Made by a program: the position numbers and the translations under genes. A stretch of 64,000 nucleotides of DNA from Symsagittifera roscoffensis. Its lineage: Eukaryota; Xenacoelomorpha; Acoela; Convolutidae. The first letter of the stretch is position 1. Every line of letters begins with the position of its first letter. The stretch covers positions 40,007,797 to 40,071,796 of the forward strand of contig NC_087071.1 in the NCBI RefSeq assembly GCF_963678635.1, in the 5' to 3' direction. Shown piece after piece: positions 1-15,000 of the stretch. Under the pieces are notes generated by a model that searched no databases, was not told where the DNA came from, and saw only the letters and a list, made by a program, of their open reading frames with translations.

Positions 1-2019
1 TGTCCAAACCTAACAATCCGTATGTCCAGACTTTCCAGACTCATGTCCAGACTTAACAGACCGTATGTCCAGACCTTCCAGACTCAAAATCTCTGAGCTA
101 CTATGCAATTTGGGTCTAAATCCGGATGCGGCCTATTTATTGGCGCCACTCATGTCCAGACTTAACAGACCGTAAGTCCAGGCCTTCCAGACTCAAACTC
201 TCTGAGCTACTATGCAATTTGGGTCTAAATCCAGATGCGGCGCGACTCATGCACAGACTTAACAAACCGTATGTCCAGACTTTCCAGACTCAAACTCTCC
301 GAGCGACTGTGCAATTTGGGTCTAAATCCGGATGCGGTGCGACCCTTGGCGCGACTCATGTCCAAATATAACAGACCGTATGTCCAGACTTTCCAGACTC
401 CTGTCCAAACTTAACAGACCGTATGTCCAGACTTTCCAGACTCAAACTCTCTGAGCTACTATGCAATGTGGGTCTAAATCCGGATGCGGCCCGTTTATTG
501 GCGCCATTCATGTCCAGACTTAACAGACCGTATGTCCAGACTTTCCAGACTCAAACTATCGGAGCGACTATGCAATTTAGGTCTAAATCCGGATGCGGCG
601 CGACTCATATCCAGACTTAACAGACCGTATGTCCAGACTTTCCAGACTCAAACTCTCCGAGCGACTGTGCAATTTGGGTCTAAATCCGGATGCGGTTCGA
701 CCCTTGGCGCGATTCTTGTCCAAAATTAACAGACCGTATGTCCAGACTTTCCAGAATCATGTCCAGACTTAACAGACCGTATGTCCAGACTTTCCTGACT
801 CAAACTCTCTGAGCTACTACGCAATTTGGGTTTAAATCCGGATGCGGTCCGTTTATTGGCGCCACTCATGTCCAGACTTAACAGACCGTATGTCCAGACT
901 TTCCAAACTCAAACTATCGGAGCGACTATGCAATTTGGGTCTAAATCCGGATGCGGCGCGACTCATGTCTAGACTTAACAGACCGTATGTCCTGACTTTC
1001 CAGACTCAAACTCTCCGAGCGACTATGCAATTTGGGTCTAAATCCAGATGCGGTGCGACCCTTGGCGCGACTCTTGTCCAAACTTAACAGACCGTATGAC
1101 CAGACTTTCCAGACTCAAACTCACGGAGCGACTACCAATTTGGGTCTAAATCCGGATGCTGCGCAACCCTTGGCGCTAATCATGTCCAGACTTAAGAAAC
1201 CGTATGTCCAGACTTTCCAGACTCAAACTCTCGGAGCGACTATGCAATTTGGGTCTTAACCCGGATGCGGCGCGATTATTGGTGCGACTCATATCCAGAA
1301 TTACCAGACCGTATGTCCAGAATTTCCAGACTCAAAATCTCGGAGCGAATATGCAATTAGAATCTAAATCCGGATGCGGCGCGACTCATGTCCGGACTTA
1401 ACAGACCGTATGTCCAGACTTTCCAGAGTCAAACTCTCGAAGCGACTATGCAATTTGGGTCTAAACCCGGATGCGGCGCCACCCTTGGCGCGACTCATGT
1501 CCAGACTTAAGAAACCGTATGTCCAGACTTTCCAGACTCAAACTCTCGGAGCGACTATGCAATTTGAGTCTAGAGCCGGATGCGCGGCGCGACTCATGTC
1601 CAGACCTAACAAACCGTATGTCCAGACTTTCCAGAGTCAAACTCTCGGGGCGACTATGCAATTTGGGTCTGAATCTGGATGCGGTGTCACCCTTGGCGCG
1701 ACTCATGTCCAGACCTAGCAGACAGTCTGTCCAGAGTTTCCAGACTCAAACTCTCGGAGCGACTATGCAATTTGGGTCTAAACCCAGATGCGGCGCGACC
1801 CTTGGCGCGTCTCATGTCCAAACTTAACAGACCGTATGTTTAGACTTTCCAGACTCAAAATCTCGGAGCGACACTGCAATTTGGGTCTAAATCCGGATTC
1901 GGCCTGACCCTTGGCGCGACTCATGTCCAAACTTAACAGACCGTATGTCCAGACTTTCCAGACACAAACATTCGGAGCGACTATGCACTTTGGGTCTTAA
2001 TCCGGATCCGGCGTGATTA

Positions 2020-4005
2020 TTGGCGCGACTCATATCCAGAAGTAACAGACCGTGTGTCCAGACTTTCCAGACTCAAAGTCTCGGAGCGACTATGCAATTT
2101 GAGTCTAAAGCCGGATGCGCGGTGCGACTCATGTCCAGACCTAACAGACCGTATGTCCAGACTTTCCAGAGTCAAACTTTCGAAGCGACTATGCAATTTG
2201 GGTCTAAATCCGAATGCCGTGCCACCCTTGGCGCGACTCATGTCCAGACCAAGCAGACCGTATGTCCAGACTTTCCAGACTCAAACTCTCGGAGCGACTA
2301 TGCAATTTGGGTCTAAACCCAGATGCGGCGCGACTCTTGGCGCGTCTCATTTCCAAACTTAACAGACCGTATGTTTAGACTTTCCAGACTCAAACTCTCG
2401 GAGCGACACTGCAATTTGGGTCTAAATCCGGATTCGGCGCGACCCTTGGCGCGACTCATGTCCAAACTTAGCAGACCGTATGTCCAGACTTTCCAGACAC
2501 AAACTATCGGAGCAACTATGCAATTTGGGTCTTAATCCAGATCCGGCGCGATTATTGGCTCGACTTATATCCAGAAGTAACAGACCGTATGTCCAGACTT
2601 TCCAGACTCAAAATCTCGGAGCGACTATGCAATTTGGGTCTAAACCCAGATGCGGCGCGACCCTTGGCGCGTCTCATGTCCAAACTTAACAGACCGTATG
2701 TTTGAACTTTCCAGACTCAAAATCTCGGAGCGACACTGCATTTTGGGTCTAAATCCGGATTCGGCCAGACCCTTGGCGCGACTCATGTCCAAACTTAACA
2801 GAGCGTATGTCCAGACTTTCCAGACACAAACTCTCGGAGCAACTATTCAATTTGGGTCTTAATCCGGATCCGGCGCGATTATTGGCGCGACTCATATCCA
2901 GAAGTAACAGACCGTATGTCCAGACTTTCCAGACTCAAAGTCTCGGAGCGACTATGCAATTTGAGTCTAAAGCCGGATGAGCGGTGCGACTCATGTCCAG
3001 ACCTAACAGACCGTATGTTCAGACTTTCCAGAGTCAAACTTTCGAAGCGACTATGCAATTTGGGTCTAAATCCGGATGCCGTGCCACCCTTGGCGCGACT
3101 CATGTCCAGACCAAGCAGACCGTATGTCCAGACTTTCCAGACTCAAACTCTCGGAGCGACTATGCAATTTGGGTCTAAACCCAGATGCGGCGCGACTCTT
3201 GGCGCGTCTCATTTCCAAACTTAACATAACCGTTTGTTTAGACTTTCCAGACTCAAACTCTCGGAGCGACACTGCAATTTGGGTCTAAATCCGGATTCGG
3301 CGCGACCCTTGGCGCGACTCATGTCCAAACTTAACAGACCGTATGTCCAGACTTTCCAGACACAAACTATCGGAGCAACTATGCAATTTGGGTCTTAATC
3401 CAGATCCAGCGCGATTATTGGCTCGACTCATATCCAGAAGTAACAGACCGTATGTCCAGACTTTCCAGACTCAAAATCTCGGAGCGACTATGCAATTTGG
3501 GTCTAAACCCAGATGCGGCGCGACCCTTGGCGCATCTCATGTCCAAACTTAACAGACCGTATGTTTAGACTTTCCAGACTCAAAATCTCGGAGCGACACT
3601 GCAATTTGGGTCTAAATCCGGATTCGGCTGACCCTTGGCGCGACTCATGTCCAAACTTAACAGAGCGTATGTCCATCCTTTCCAGACACAAACTCTCGGA
3701 GCAACTATTCAATATGGGTCTTAATGCGGATCCGGCGCGATTATTGGCGCGACTCATTTCCAGAAGTAACAGACCGTATGTCCAGACTTTCCAGACTCAA
3801 AGTCTCGGAGCGACTATGCAATTTGAGTCTAAAGCCGGATGAGCGGTGCGACTCATGTCCAGACCTAACAGACCATATGTCCAGACTTTCCAGAGTCAAA
3901 CTTTCGAAGCGACTATGCAATTTGGGTCTAAATCCGGATGCCGTGCCACCCTTGGCGCGACTCATGTCCAGACCAAGCAGACCGTATGTCCAGACTTTCC
4001 AGACA
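2020..4005 (+). repeat. Higher-order block of about 862 bp, two full copies and a truncated third
   Basis: The diagnostic variant GAGTCTAAAGCCGGATG occurs at 2101, 2963 and 3825, exactly 862 bp apart each time, and its neighbouring variants repeat in the same order. Copies begin near 2020, 2882 and 3744. The third departs from the pattern near 4005, where sequence resembling the region near 2500 follows. This is higher-order structure on top of the 109-bp unit and indicates recent amplification of an eight-unit block. Confidence 0.85.
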
Positions 4006-5159
4006 CAAACTATCGGAGCAACTATGCAATTTGGGTCTTAATCCAGATCCGGCGCGATTATTGGCTCGACTCATATCCAGAAGTAACAGACCGTATGTCC
4101 AGACTTTCCAGACTCAAAGTCTCGTAGCGACTATGCAATTTGAGTCTAAAGCCGGATGCGCGGCGCGACTTATGTCCAGACCTAACAGACCGTATGTCAG
4201 GACTTTCCAGAGTCAAACTTTCGAAGCGACTATGAATTTTGGGTCTAAATCCGGATGCCGTGCCAACCTTGGCGCGACTCATGTCCAAACTTAACAGACC
4301 GTATGTTTAGACTTTCCAGACTCAAACTCTCGGAGTGACACTGCAATTTGGGTCTAAATCCGATATCGGCGAGACCCTTGGCGCGATTCATGTCCAATCT
4401 TAACAGACCGTACGTCCAGACTTTCCAGACACAAGCTCTCAAAGCAACTATGCAATTTGGGTCCTAATCCAGATGCGGCGTGATTATTGGCGCGACTCAT
4501 ATCCAGAATTAACCGACCGTATGTCCAGACTTTCCAGACTCAAACTCTCGGAGCGACTATGCAATTTGGTTCTAAATCCTGATGCGGCGCGACCCTTGGC
4601 GCGACTCTTGTCCAAACTTAACAGAACATATGTCCAGACTTTCCAGACTCAAACTCTCGGAGCGACTATGCAATTTGGGTGTAAATCCGGATGCGGCGCA
4701 ACCCATGGCGCGACTCATGTCAAAACTTAACAGACCGTATATCCAGACTTTTCAGACACAAACTCTCGGAGTGACTATGCAATTTGGGTCTAAACCCGGT
4801 TGCGGCGCAACCCTTGGCGCGACTCATGTCAAAACTTAACAGACCGTAGGTCCAGACTTTCCAGACACAAACTCTCGGAGCGACTATGCAATTTGGGTGT
4901 AAATCCGGATGCGGCGCAACCCATGGCGCGACTCATGTCAAAACTTAACAGACCGTATATCCAGACTTTTCAGAAACAAACTCTCGGAGCGACTATGCAA
5001 TTTGGGTCTAAACCCGGTTGCGGTGCAACCCTTGGCGCGACTCATGTCCAATCTTAACAGACCGTACGTCCAGGCTTTCCAGACACAAGCTCTCGGAGCG
5101 ACACTGCAATTTGGGTCTAAATCCGGATTCGGCGCGACCCTTGGCGCGATTCATGTCCA

Positions 5160-6040
5160 ATCTTAACAGACCGTACGTCCAGACTTTCCAGACACAAGCT
5201 CTCGGAGCAACTATGCAATTTGGGTCTTAATCCGGATGCGGCGTGATTATTGGCGCGACTCATATCCAGAATTAACCGACCGTATGTCCAGACTTTCCAG
5301 ACTCAAACTCTCGGAGCGACTATGCAATTTGGTTCTAAATCCTGATGCGGCATGACCCTTGGCGCGACTCTTGTCCAAACTTAACAGACCGTATGTCCAG
5401 ACTTTCCAGACACAAACTCTCGGAGCGACTATATAATTTAGGTGTAAATCTGGATGCGGCGCAACCCATGGCGCGACTCATGTCAAAACTTAACAGACCG
5501 TATAACCAGACTTTCCAGACACAAACTCTCGGAGCGACTATGCAATTTGGGTGTAAATCCGGATGCGGCGCAACCCATGGCGCGACTCATGTCAAAACTT
5601 AACAGACCGTATATCCAGACTTTTCAGACACAAACTCTCGGAGCGACTATGCAATTTGGGTCTAAACCCGGTTGCGGCGCGACCCTTGGCGCGATTCATG
5701 TCCAATCTTAACAGACCGTACGTCCAGACTTTCCAGACACAAGCTCTCGGAGCAACTATGCAATTTGGGTCTCAATCCGGATGCGGCGTGATTATTGGCG
5801 CGACTCATATCCAGAATTAACCGACCGTATGTCCAGACTTTCCAGAATCAAACTCTCGGAGCGACTATGCAATTTGGTTCTAAATCCTGATGCGGCATGA
5901 CCCTTGGCGCGACTCTTGTCCAAACTTAACAGACCGTATGTCCAGACTTTCCAGACTCAAACTCTCGGAGCGACTATATAATTTAGGTGTAAATCTGGAT
6001 GCGGCGCAACCCATGGCGCGACTCATGTCAAAACTTAACA
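5160..6040 (+). repeat. Higher-order block of 545 bp (five 109-bp units)
   Basis: Variant units around 5206-5355, with the distinctive AATTAACCGACCGTATG and TCCTGATGCGGCATGACCC, recur at 5751-5900 with an offset of 545 bp. The second copy loses register near 6040, where a one-base deletion (TTTGGGCTAAACCC) begins a different unit series. Confidence 0.75.
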
Positions 6041-9000
6041 TACCGTATGTCCAGACTTTCCAGACACAAACTCTCGGAGCGACTATGCAATTTGGGCTAA
6101 ACCCGGATGCGGCGCAACCCTTGGTGCGACTCATGTCCAAACTTAACAGACCGTCTATCCAGACTTTTCAGACACAAACTCTCGGAGCGACTATGCAATT
6201 TGGGTCTAAACCCGAATGCGGCGCAACCCTTGGCGCGACTCATGTCAAAACTTAACAGACCGTAGGTCCAGACTTTCCAGACACAAACACTCGGAGCGAC
6301 TATGCAATTTGGGTCTAAACCCGGATGCGGCGCGACCCTTGGCGCGACTCATGTCCAAACTTAACAGACCGTATATCCAGACTTTCCAGACAAAAACTCT
6401 CGGAGCGACTGTGCAAATTGGATTTAAATGTGGATGCGGCGCAGTTATTCGCGCGACTCATGTCCAGACTTAACAGACCGTATGTCCAGATTTTCCAGAA
6501 TCAAACTCTCGGAGCTACTATGCAATTTGAGTTTAAGTCCGGATGCGGCGCGACTCATGCACAGACTTAACAGACGGATGTCCAGACTTGCCAGACTCAA
6601 ACTCTCGGAGCGACTATGCAATTTGGATCTAAACCCAGATGCGGCGCGACCCTTGGCGCGTCTCATGTCCAAACTTAACAGACCGTATGCCTAGACTTTC
6701 CAGACTCAAACACTCGGAGCTACTCTGCAATTTGGGTCTAAATCCGGATGCGGCGCGACCCTTGGCGCGACTCATGTCCAAACTTAACAGACCGTATGTC
6801 CGACTTGCCAGACTCAAACTCTCGGAGCGACTATGCAGTTTGGGTCTAAACCCAGTTGCGGCGCGACCCTGGGCGCGTCTCATGTCCAAACTTAACAGAC
6901 CGTATGTTTAGACTTTCCAGACTCAAACACTCGGAGCTACTCTGCATTTTTGGTCTAAATCCGGATGCGGCGCAACCCTTGGTGCGACTCATGTCTAAAC
7001 TTAACAGACCGTATGTCCAGACTTTAGGGACACAAACACTCGGAGCGACTATGCAATTTAGTTCTAAATTCTGATGCGGCGCGACCCTTGGCGCGACTCA
7101 TGTCCAAACTTAACAGACCGTATGTCCAGACTTGCCAGACTCAAACTCTCGGAGCGACTATGCAGTTTGGGTCTAAACCCAGATGCGGCGCGACCCTTGG
7201 CGCGTCTCATGTCCAAACTTAACAGACCGTATGTTTAGACTTTCCAGATTCAAACACTCGGAGCTACTCTGCAATTTTGGTCTAAACCCGGATGCGGCGC
7301 AACCCTTGGTGCGACTCATGTCTAACTTTAACAGACCGTATGTCCAGACTTTAGGGACACAAACACTCGGAGCGACTATGCAATTTAGTTATAAATTCTG
7401 ATGCGGCGCGACCCTTGGCGCGACTCATGTCCAAACTTAACAGACCGTATGTCCAGACTTTTCAGACACAAACTCTCGGAGCGACTCTGAAATTTGGATT
7501 TAAATGTGGATGCGGCGCGACCCATGTCTAAACTTATCAGACCGTTTATCCAGACTTTCCAGACACAAACTCTCGGAGCGACTCTGCAATTTAGATTTAA
7601 ACGTGGATGCGGCGCGATTATTCGCGTGACTCATGTCCAGACTTAACAGACCGTATGTCCGGACTTTCCAGACTCAAACTCTCGGAGCGACCATACAATT
7701 TGGGTTTAAGTCCGGATGCGGCGCAACTCTTATCCAGTATTAACAGACCGTAGGTCCAGACTTTCCAGACACAAACTCTCGGAGCGACTATGCAATTTGG
7801 GTCTAAACCCGGATGCTGCGCGACCCTTGGCGCGACTCATGTCCAAACTTAACAGACCGTATATCCAGACTTTTCAGACACAAACTCTCGGAGCGACTGT
7901 GCAAATTGGATTTAAATGTGGATGCGGCCCGGTTATTCGCGCGACTCATGTCCAGACTTAACAGACCGTATGTCCAAATTTTCCAGAATCAAACTCTCGG
8001 AGCTACTATGCAATTCGAGTTTAAGTCCGGATGCGGCGCGACTCATGTCAAGACTTAACAGACGGATGTCCAGACTTGCCAGGCTCAAACTCTCGGAGCG
8101 ACTACGAATTTGGGTCTAAACCCAGATGCGGCGCGACCCTTGGCGCGTCTCATGTCCAAACTTAACAGACCGTATGTTTAGACTTTCCAGACTCAAACAC
8201 TCGGAGCTACTCTGCAATTTGGGTCTAAATCCGGATGCGGCGCGACCCTTGGCGCGACTCATGTCCAAACTTAACAGACCGTATGTCCAGACTTTCCAGA
8301 CTCAATCTCTCGGAGCGACTATGCAATTTTGGTCTAAATCCGGATGCGGCGCAACCCTTGGTGCGACTCATGTCCAAACTTAACAGACCGTATGTCCAGA
8401 CTTTAGGGACACAAACACTCGGAGCGACTATGCAATTTAGTTCTAAATTCTGATGCGGCGCGACCCTTGGTGCGACTCATGTCCAAACTTAACAGACCGT
8501 ATGTCCAGACTTTCCAGACAAAAACTCTCGGAGCGACTCTGAAATTTGGATTTAAATGTGGATGCGGCGCGACCCTTGGCGCGACCCATGTCTAAACTTA
8601 TCAGACCGTTTATCCAGACTTTCCAGACACAAACTCTCGGAGCGACTCTGCAATTTAGATTTAAACGTGGATGCGGCGCGATTATTCGCGCGACTCATGT
8701 CCAGACTTAACGGACCGTATGTCCGGACTTTCCAGACTCAAACTCTCGGAGCGACCATACAATTTGGATCTAAACCCGGATGCGGCGCGACCCTTGGCGT
8801 GACTCATGTCCAAACTTAACAGACCGCATATCCAGACTTTCCAGACACAAACTCTCGGAGCGACTCTGCAATTTGGATTTAAATGTGGATGCGGCGCGAT
8901 TATTCGCGCGACTCATGTCCAGACTTAACAGACCGCATGTCCGGACTTTCCGGACTCAAACTCTCGGAGCGACTATGCAATTTGGCTTTAAGTCCGGATG

Positions 9001-11509
9001 CGGCGCGACCCATATCCAGAATTAACAGACCGTATGTCCACACTTTCCAGACTCAAACTCTCGGAGCGACTATGCAATTTGGGTCTAAATCCGGATGCGG
9101 CGCAACCCTTGGCGCGACTCAAGTCCAAACTTAACAGACCGTATGTCCAGACTTTCCAGACACAACCTCTCGGTTTGACTATGCAATTTGGGTCTAAACC
9201 CGGATGCGGCGCGACCCTTGTCGCGACCCATGTCCAAACTTATCAGACCGTAACTCCAGAATTTCCAGACACAAACTCTCGGATCGACTCTGCAATTTGG
9301 ATTTAAATGTGGATGCGGCGCGACTCATGTCCAGACTTAACAGAGGGATGTCCAGACTTGCCAGACTCAAACTCTCGGAGCGACTATGTAATTTGGGTCT
9401 AAACCCAGATGCGGCGCGACCCTTGGCACTTCTCATGTCCAAACTTAACAGACTGTATGTTTAGACTTTCCAGACTCAAACACTCGGAGCGACTCTGCAA
9501 TTTGGGTCTAAACTCGGATGCGGCGCGACCCTTGTCGCGACCCATGTCCAAACTTATCAGACCGTATCTCCAGAATTTCCAGACACAAACTCTTGGATCG
9601 ACTATGCAATTTGGGTCTAAACCCAGATGCGGCGCGACCCTTGGCGCTTCTCATGTCCAAACTTAACAGACTGTATGTTTAGACTTTCCAGACTCAAACA
9701 ATCGGAGCGACTCTGCAATTTGGGTATAAACAGGGATGCGGCGCGACCTTTGGCGCGACTCATGTCCAAACTTATTAGACCGTATATCCAGACTTTCCAG
9801 ACACAAACTCTCGGAGCGACTATGCAATTTGGGTCTAAACCCGGATGCGGCGCGACCCTTGGCTCGACCCATGTCCAAACTTAACAGACCGTATCTCCAG
9901 AATTTCCAGACACAAACTCTCGGAGCGACTCTGCAATTTGGATTTAAATGTGGATGCGGCGCGATTATTCGCGCGACTCATGTCCAGACTTAACAGACCG
10001 TATGTCCAGACTTTCCAGACTAAAACTCTCGGAGCGACTATGCAATTTGGGTTTAAGTCCGGATGCGGCGCGACTCTTATCCAGATTTAACAGACCGTAT
10101 GTCCAGACTTTCCAGACTCAAACTCTCGGAGCGACTATGCAACTTGGGTCTAAATCCGGATGCTGCGCAACCCTTGGCGCTACTCATATCCAAACTTAAC
10201 AGACCGTATCTCCAGAATTTCCAGACACAAACTCTCGGAGCGACTCTGCAATTTGGATTTAAATGTGGATGCGGCGCGATTATTCGCGCGACTCATGTCC
10301 AGACTTAACAGACCGTATGTCCAGACTTTCCAGACTAAAACTCTCGGAGCGACTATGCAATTTGGGTCTAAATCCGGATGCTGCGCAACCCTTGGCGCTA
10401 CTCATATTCAAACTTAACAGACCGTATCTCCAGAATTTCCAGACACAAACTCTCGGAGCGACTCTGCAATTTGGATTTAAATGTGGATGCGGCGCGACTC
10501 ATGTCCAGACTTAACAGACGGATGTCCAGACTTGCCAGACTCAAACTCTCGGAGCGACTATGCAATTTGGGTCTAAACCCAGATGCGGTGCGACCCTTGG
10601 CGCGTCTCATGTCCAAACTTAACAGACCGTATGTTTAGACTTTCCAGACTCAAACACTCGGAGCGACTCTGCAATTTGGTTCTAAATCCGGATGCGGCGC
10701 GACCCTTGGCACGACTCATGCCCAGACTTAATAGACCGTATGACCAGACTTTCCAGACACAAACTCTCGGAGCAACTATGCAATTTGGGTCCTAATCCGG
10801 ATGCGGCGCGATTATTGGCGCGACTCATATCCAGAATTAACAGACCGTATGTCCAGACTTTCCAGACTCAAATTCTCGGAGCAATTATGAAATTTGGGTC
10901 TAAGTCCGGATGCGGCGCAATTATTGGCGCGACTCATGTCCAGACTTAACAGACCGTATGTCTAGACTTTCCAGACTCAAACTCTCGGAGCGACTATGCA
11001 ATTTGGGTCTAAACCCGGATGTGCGTCGCGACTCCTTTCCAGACTCAACAGACGGATGTCCAGACTTGCCAAACTCAAACTCTCGGAGCGACTATGCAAT
11101 TTGGGTCTAAACCCTGATGCAACGCGACCCTTGGCGCGTGTCATGTTCAAACTTAACATACCGTATGTTTAGACTTTTCAGACTCAAACTCTCGGAGCGA
11201 CTCTGCAATTTGGGTCTAAATCCGGATGCGAGCGACCCTTGGAGCGAATAATGTCCAAACTTAACAGACCGTATGTCCAGACTTTCCAGACACAAACTCT
11301 CGGAGCAACTATGCAAATTGGGTCCTGATCCGGATGCGGCGCGATTATTGGCGCGACTCATATCCAGAATTAACAGACCGTATGTCCAGACTTTCCAGGC
11401 TCAAACTCTCGGAGCGACTATGCAATTTGGTTCTAAGCCCAGATGCGGCGCGACTCTTGGCGCGTCTCATTTCCAAACTTAACAGACCGTATGTTTAGAC
11501 TTTCCAGAC

Positions 11510-12769
11510 TCAAACTCTCGGAGCGACACTGCAATTTCGGTCTAAATCCGGATTCGGCGCGACCCTTGGCGCGACTCATGTCCAAACTTAACAGACCGTT
11601 TGTCCAGACTTTCCAGACACAAACTCTCGGAGCGACTACGCAATTTGGGTCTAAATCCAGATGCGGTGCGACCCTTGACGCGGCTCATGTCCAAACTTAA
11701 CAGATGGTATGTCCAGACTTTCCAGACTCAAACTTTCGGAGCGACTATGTAATTTGGGTCTAAAACCGGATGCAGCGCGACCCTTGGTGAGACTCATGTC
11801 CAGACTTAACAGACCGTATGTCCAGACTTTCCATACTCAAACTTTCGGAGCGACTATGCATTTTGGGTCTAAATCCGGATTCGGGGCGACTCATGTCCAG
11901 AAAATACAGACCGTATGTCCAGACTTTCCAGACTCAAACACTCGGAGCGACTATGCAATTTGGGTCTAAACCCAGATGCGGTGGGACCCTTGGCGCGACT
12001 CATGTCCAGATTTAATAGACCGTGTGTCCAGACTTTCCAGACTCAAACTTTCGGAGCGACTATGCAATTTGGGTCTAAATCCGGATGCGGCGCGACTCAT
12101 GTCCAGAAACTAAAGAACGTATGTCCAGACTTTCCAGACTCAAGCTCTCGGAGCGACACTGCAATTTCGGTCTAAATCCGGATTCGGCGCGACCCTTGGC
12201 GCGACTCATGTCCAAACTTAACAGACCGTATGTCCAGACTTTCCAGACACAAACTCTCGGAGCGACTACGCAATTTGGGTCTAAATCCAGATGCGGTGCG
12301 ACCCTTGACGCGGCTCATGTCCAAACTTAACAGATGGTATGTCCAGACTTTCCAGACTCAAACTTTCGGAGCGACTATGTAATTTGGGTCTAAAACCGGA
12401 TGCAGCGCGACCCTTGGTGAGACTCATGTCCAGACTTAACAGACCGTATGTCCAGACTTTCCATACTCAAACTTTCGGAGCGACTATGCATTTTGGGTCT
12501 AAATCCGGATTCGGGGCGACTCATGTCCAGAAAATACAGACCGTATGTCCAGACTTTCCAGACTCAAACACTCGGAGCGACTATGCAATTTGGGTCTAAA
12601 CCCAGATGCGGTGGGACCCTTGGCGCGACTCATGTCCAGATTTAATAGACCGTGTGTCCAGACTTTCCAGACTCAAACTTTCGGAGCGACTATGCAATTT
12701 GGGTCTAAATCCGGATGCGGCGCGACTCATGTCCAGAAACTAAAGAACGTATGTCCAGACTTTCCAGAC
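11510..12769 (+). repeat. Nearly identical 630-bp higher-order duplication
   Basis: Segments near 11,510-12,139 and 12,140-12,769 are almost base-for-base copies at an offset of 630 bp. Shared private variants include GGATTCGGGGCGACTC, AGAAAATACAGACCG and CAGAAACTAAAGAACG. The near identity marks this as one of the youngest events in the array. Confidence 0.9.
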
Positions 12770-13514
12770 TCAAACTCTCGGAGCGACTATGCACTTTGGG
12801 TCTAAACCCGGATGCGTCGGGACCCTTGGCGCGACTCAAGTGCAAACTTAACAGACCGTATGTCCAGAATTTCCAGACTTAAACTCTCGGAGCGACTATG
12901 CAACTTGGGTCAAAAATCCGGCTGCGGCCGACCCTTGGCGTGACTCTTGCCCAAACTTAACAGACCGTATGTCCAGACTTTCCAGAATGAAACTATCGGA
13001 GCGACTATGCAATTTGGTTCTAAATCCGGCTGCGGCGCGACCCTTGACGCAACTCATGTCCAGACTTAACAGACGTTTGTCCAGACATTCCAGACTCAAA
13101 CTCTAACTCTCGGAGCGACTATGCAATTTGGGTCTAAATCCGGATGCGGCGCGATCCTTGGCGCGACTCATGTCCAGACTTAACAGACCTAATGTCTAGA
13201 CTCTTCAGACTCAAACTCTCGGAGCGACTAAGCAATTTGGGTCTGAATCAGGATGCGGCGCGACCCTTGGCACGACTCATAACCAAACTTAGCAGACCGT
13301 ATGTCCAGACTTTCCAGACTCAAACTCTCGGAGCGACTCTGCAATTTGGTTCTAAACCCGGATGCGGCGCGACCCTTGGCGCGACTCATGTCCAAAACTA
13401 ATAGACCGTATATCCAGACTTTCCAGACACAAACTCTCGGAGCGACTCTGCAATTTGGATTTAAATGTGGATGCGGTGCGATTATTCGCGCGACTCATGT
13501 CCAGACTTAACAGA

Positions 13515-15000
13515 CCGTATGTCCAGACTTTCCAGACTCAAACTCTCGGAGCGACTATGCAAATTGGGTTTAAGTCCGAATGCGGCGCGACTCATATCCA
13601 GAATTAACAGACCGTATGTCCAGACTTTCCAGGCTCAAACTCTCGGAGCGACTATGCAATTTGGGTCTAAATCCGGATGCGGCGCAACCCTTGGCGCGAC
13701 TCATGTCCAAACATAACAGACCGTATGTCCAGACTTTCCAGACACAAACTCTCGGAGCCACTATGCAATTTGGGTCTAAACCCGGATGCGGCGCGACTCT
13801 TGGCGCGACTCATGTCCAAACTTAACAGACCGTTTCTCCAGAATTTCCAGACACAAACTCTCGGAGCGACTCTGCAATTTGGATTTAAATGTGAATGCGG
13901 CGCGACTCATGTCCAGACTTAACAGACGGATGTCCAGACTTGCCAGACTCAAACTCTCGGAGCGACTATGCAATTTGGATCTAAACCCAGATGCGGCGCG
14001 ACCCTTGGCGCGTCTCATGTCCAAACTTAACAGACATTTTGTTTAGACTTTCCAGACTCAAACGCTCGGAGCGACTCTGCAATTTGGGTCTAAATCCGGA
14101 TGCGACGCGACCCTTGACGCAACTCATGTCCAAACTTAACAGACGTTTGTCCAGACATTCCAGACTCAAACTCTAACTCTCGGAGCGACTATGCAATTTG
14201 GGTCTAAATCCGGATGCGGCGCGACCCTTGGCGCGACTCATGTCCAAACTTAAGAGTCCGTATGTCCAGACTTTCCAGACTCAAACTCTCGGAGCGACTA
14301 TGCAAATTGGGTTTAAGTCCGGATGCGGCGCGACTCATATCCAGAATTAACAGACCGTATGTCCAGACTTTCCAGGCTCAAACTCTCGGAGCGACTATGC
14401 AATTTGGGTCTAAATCCGGATGCGGCGCAACCCTTGGCGCGACTCATGTCCAAACATAACAGACCGTATGTCCAGACTTTCCAGACACAAACTCTCGGAG
14501 CCACTATGCAATTTGGGTCTAAACCCGGATGCGGCGCGACTCTTGGCGCGACTCATGTCCAAACTTAACAGACCGTTTCTCCAGAATTTCCAGACACAAA
14601 CTCTCGGAGCGACTCTGCAATTTGGATTTAAATGTGAATGCGGCGCGACTCATGTCCAGACTTAACAGACGGATGTCCAGACTTGCCAGACTCAAACTCT
14701 CGGAGCGACTATGCAATTTGGATCTAAACCCAGATGCGGCGCGACCCTTGGCGCGTCTCATGTCCAAACTTAACAGACATTTTGTTTAGACTTTCCAGAC
14801 TCAAACGCTCGGAGCGACTCTGCAATTTGGGTCTAAATCCGGATGCGACGCGACCCTTGACGCAACTCATGTCCAAACTTAACAGACGTTTGTCCAGACA
14901 TTCCAGACTCAAACTCTAACTCTCGGAGCGACTATGCAATTTGGGTCTAAATCCGGATGCGGCGCGACCCTTGGCGCGACTCATGTCCAAACTTAAGAGT
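13515..15000 (+). repeat. Nearly identical 743-bp higher-order duplication
   Basis: Segments 13,515-14,257 and 14,258-15,000 match at an offset of 743 bp. Private variants include GCAAATTGGGTTTAAGTCC, GTCCAAACATAACAGACCG and the CTCTAACTCTCGG insertion. A partial third copy of the 13,677-13,800 portion appears again at about 15,270-15,430. Confidence 0.9.
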
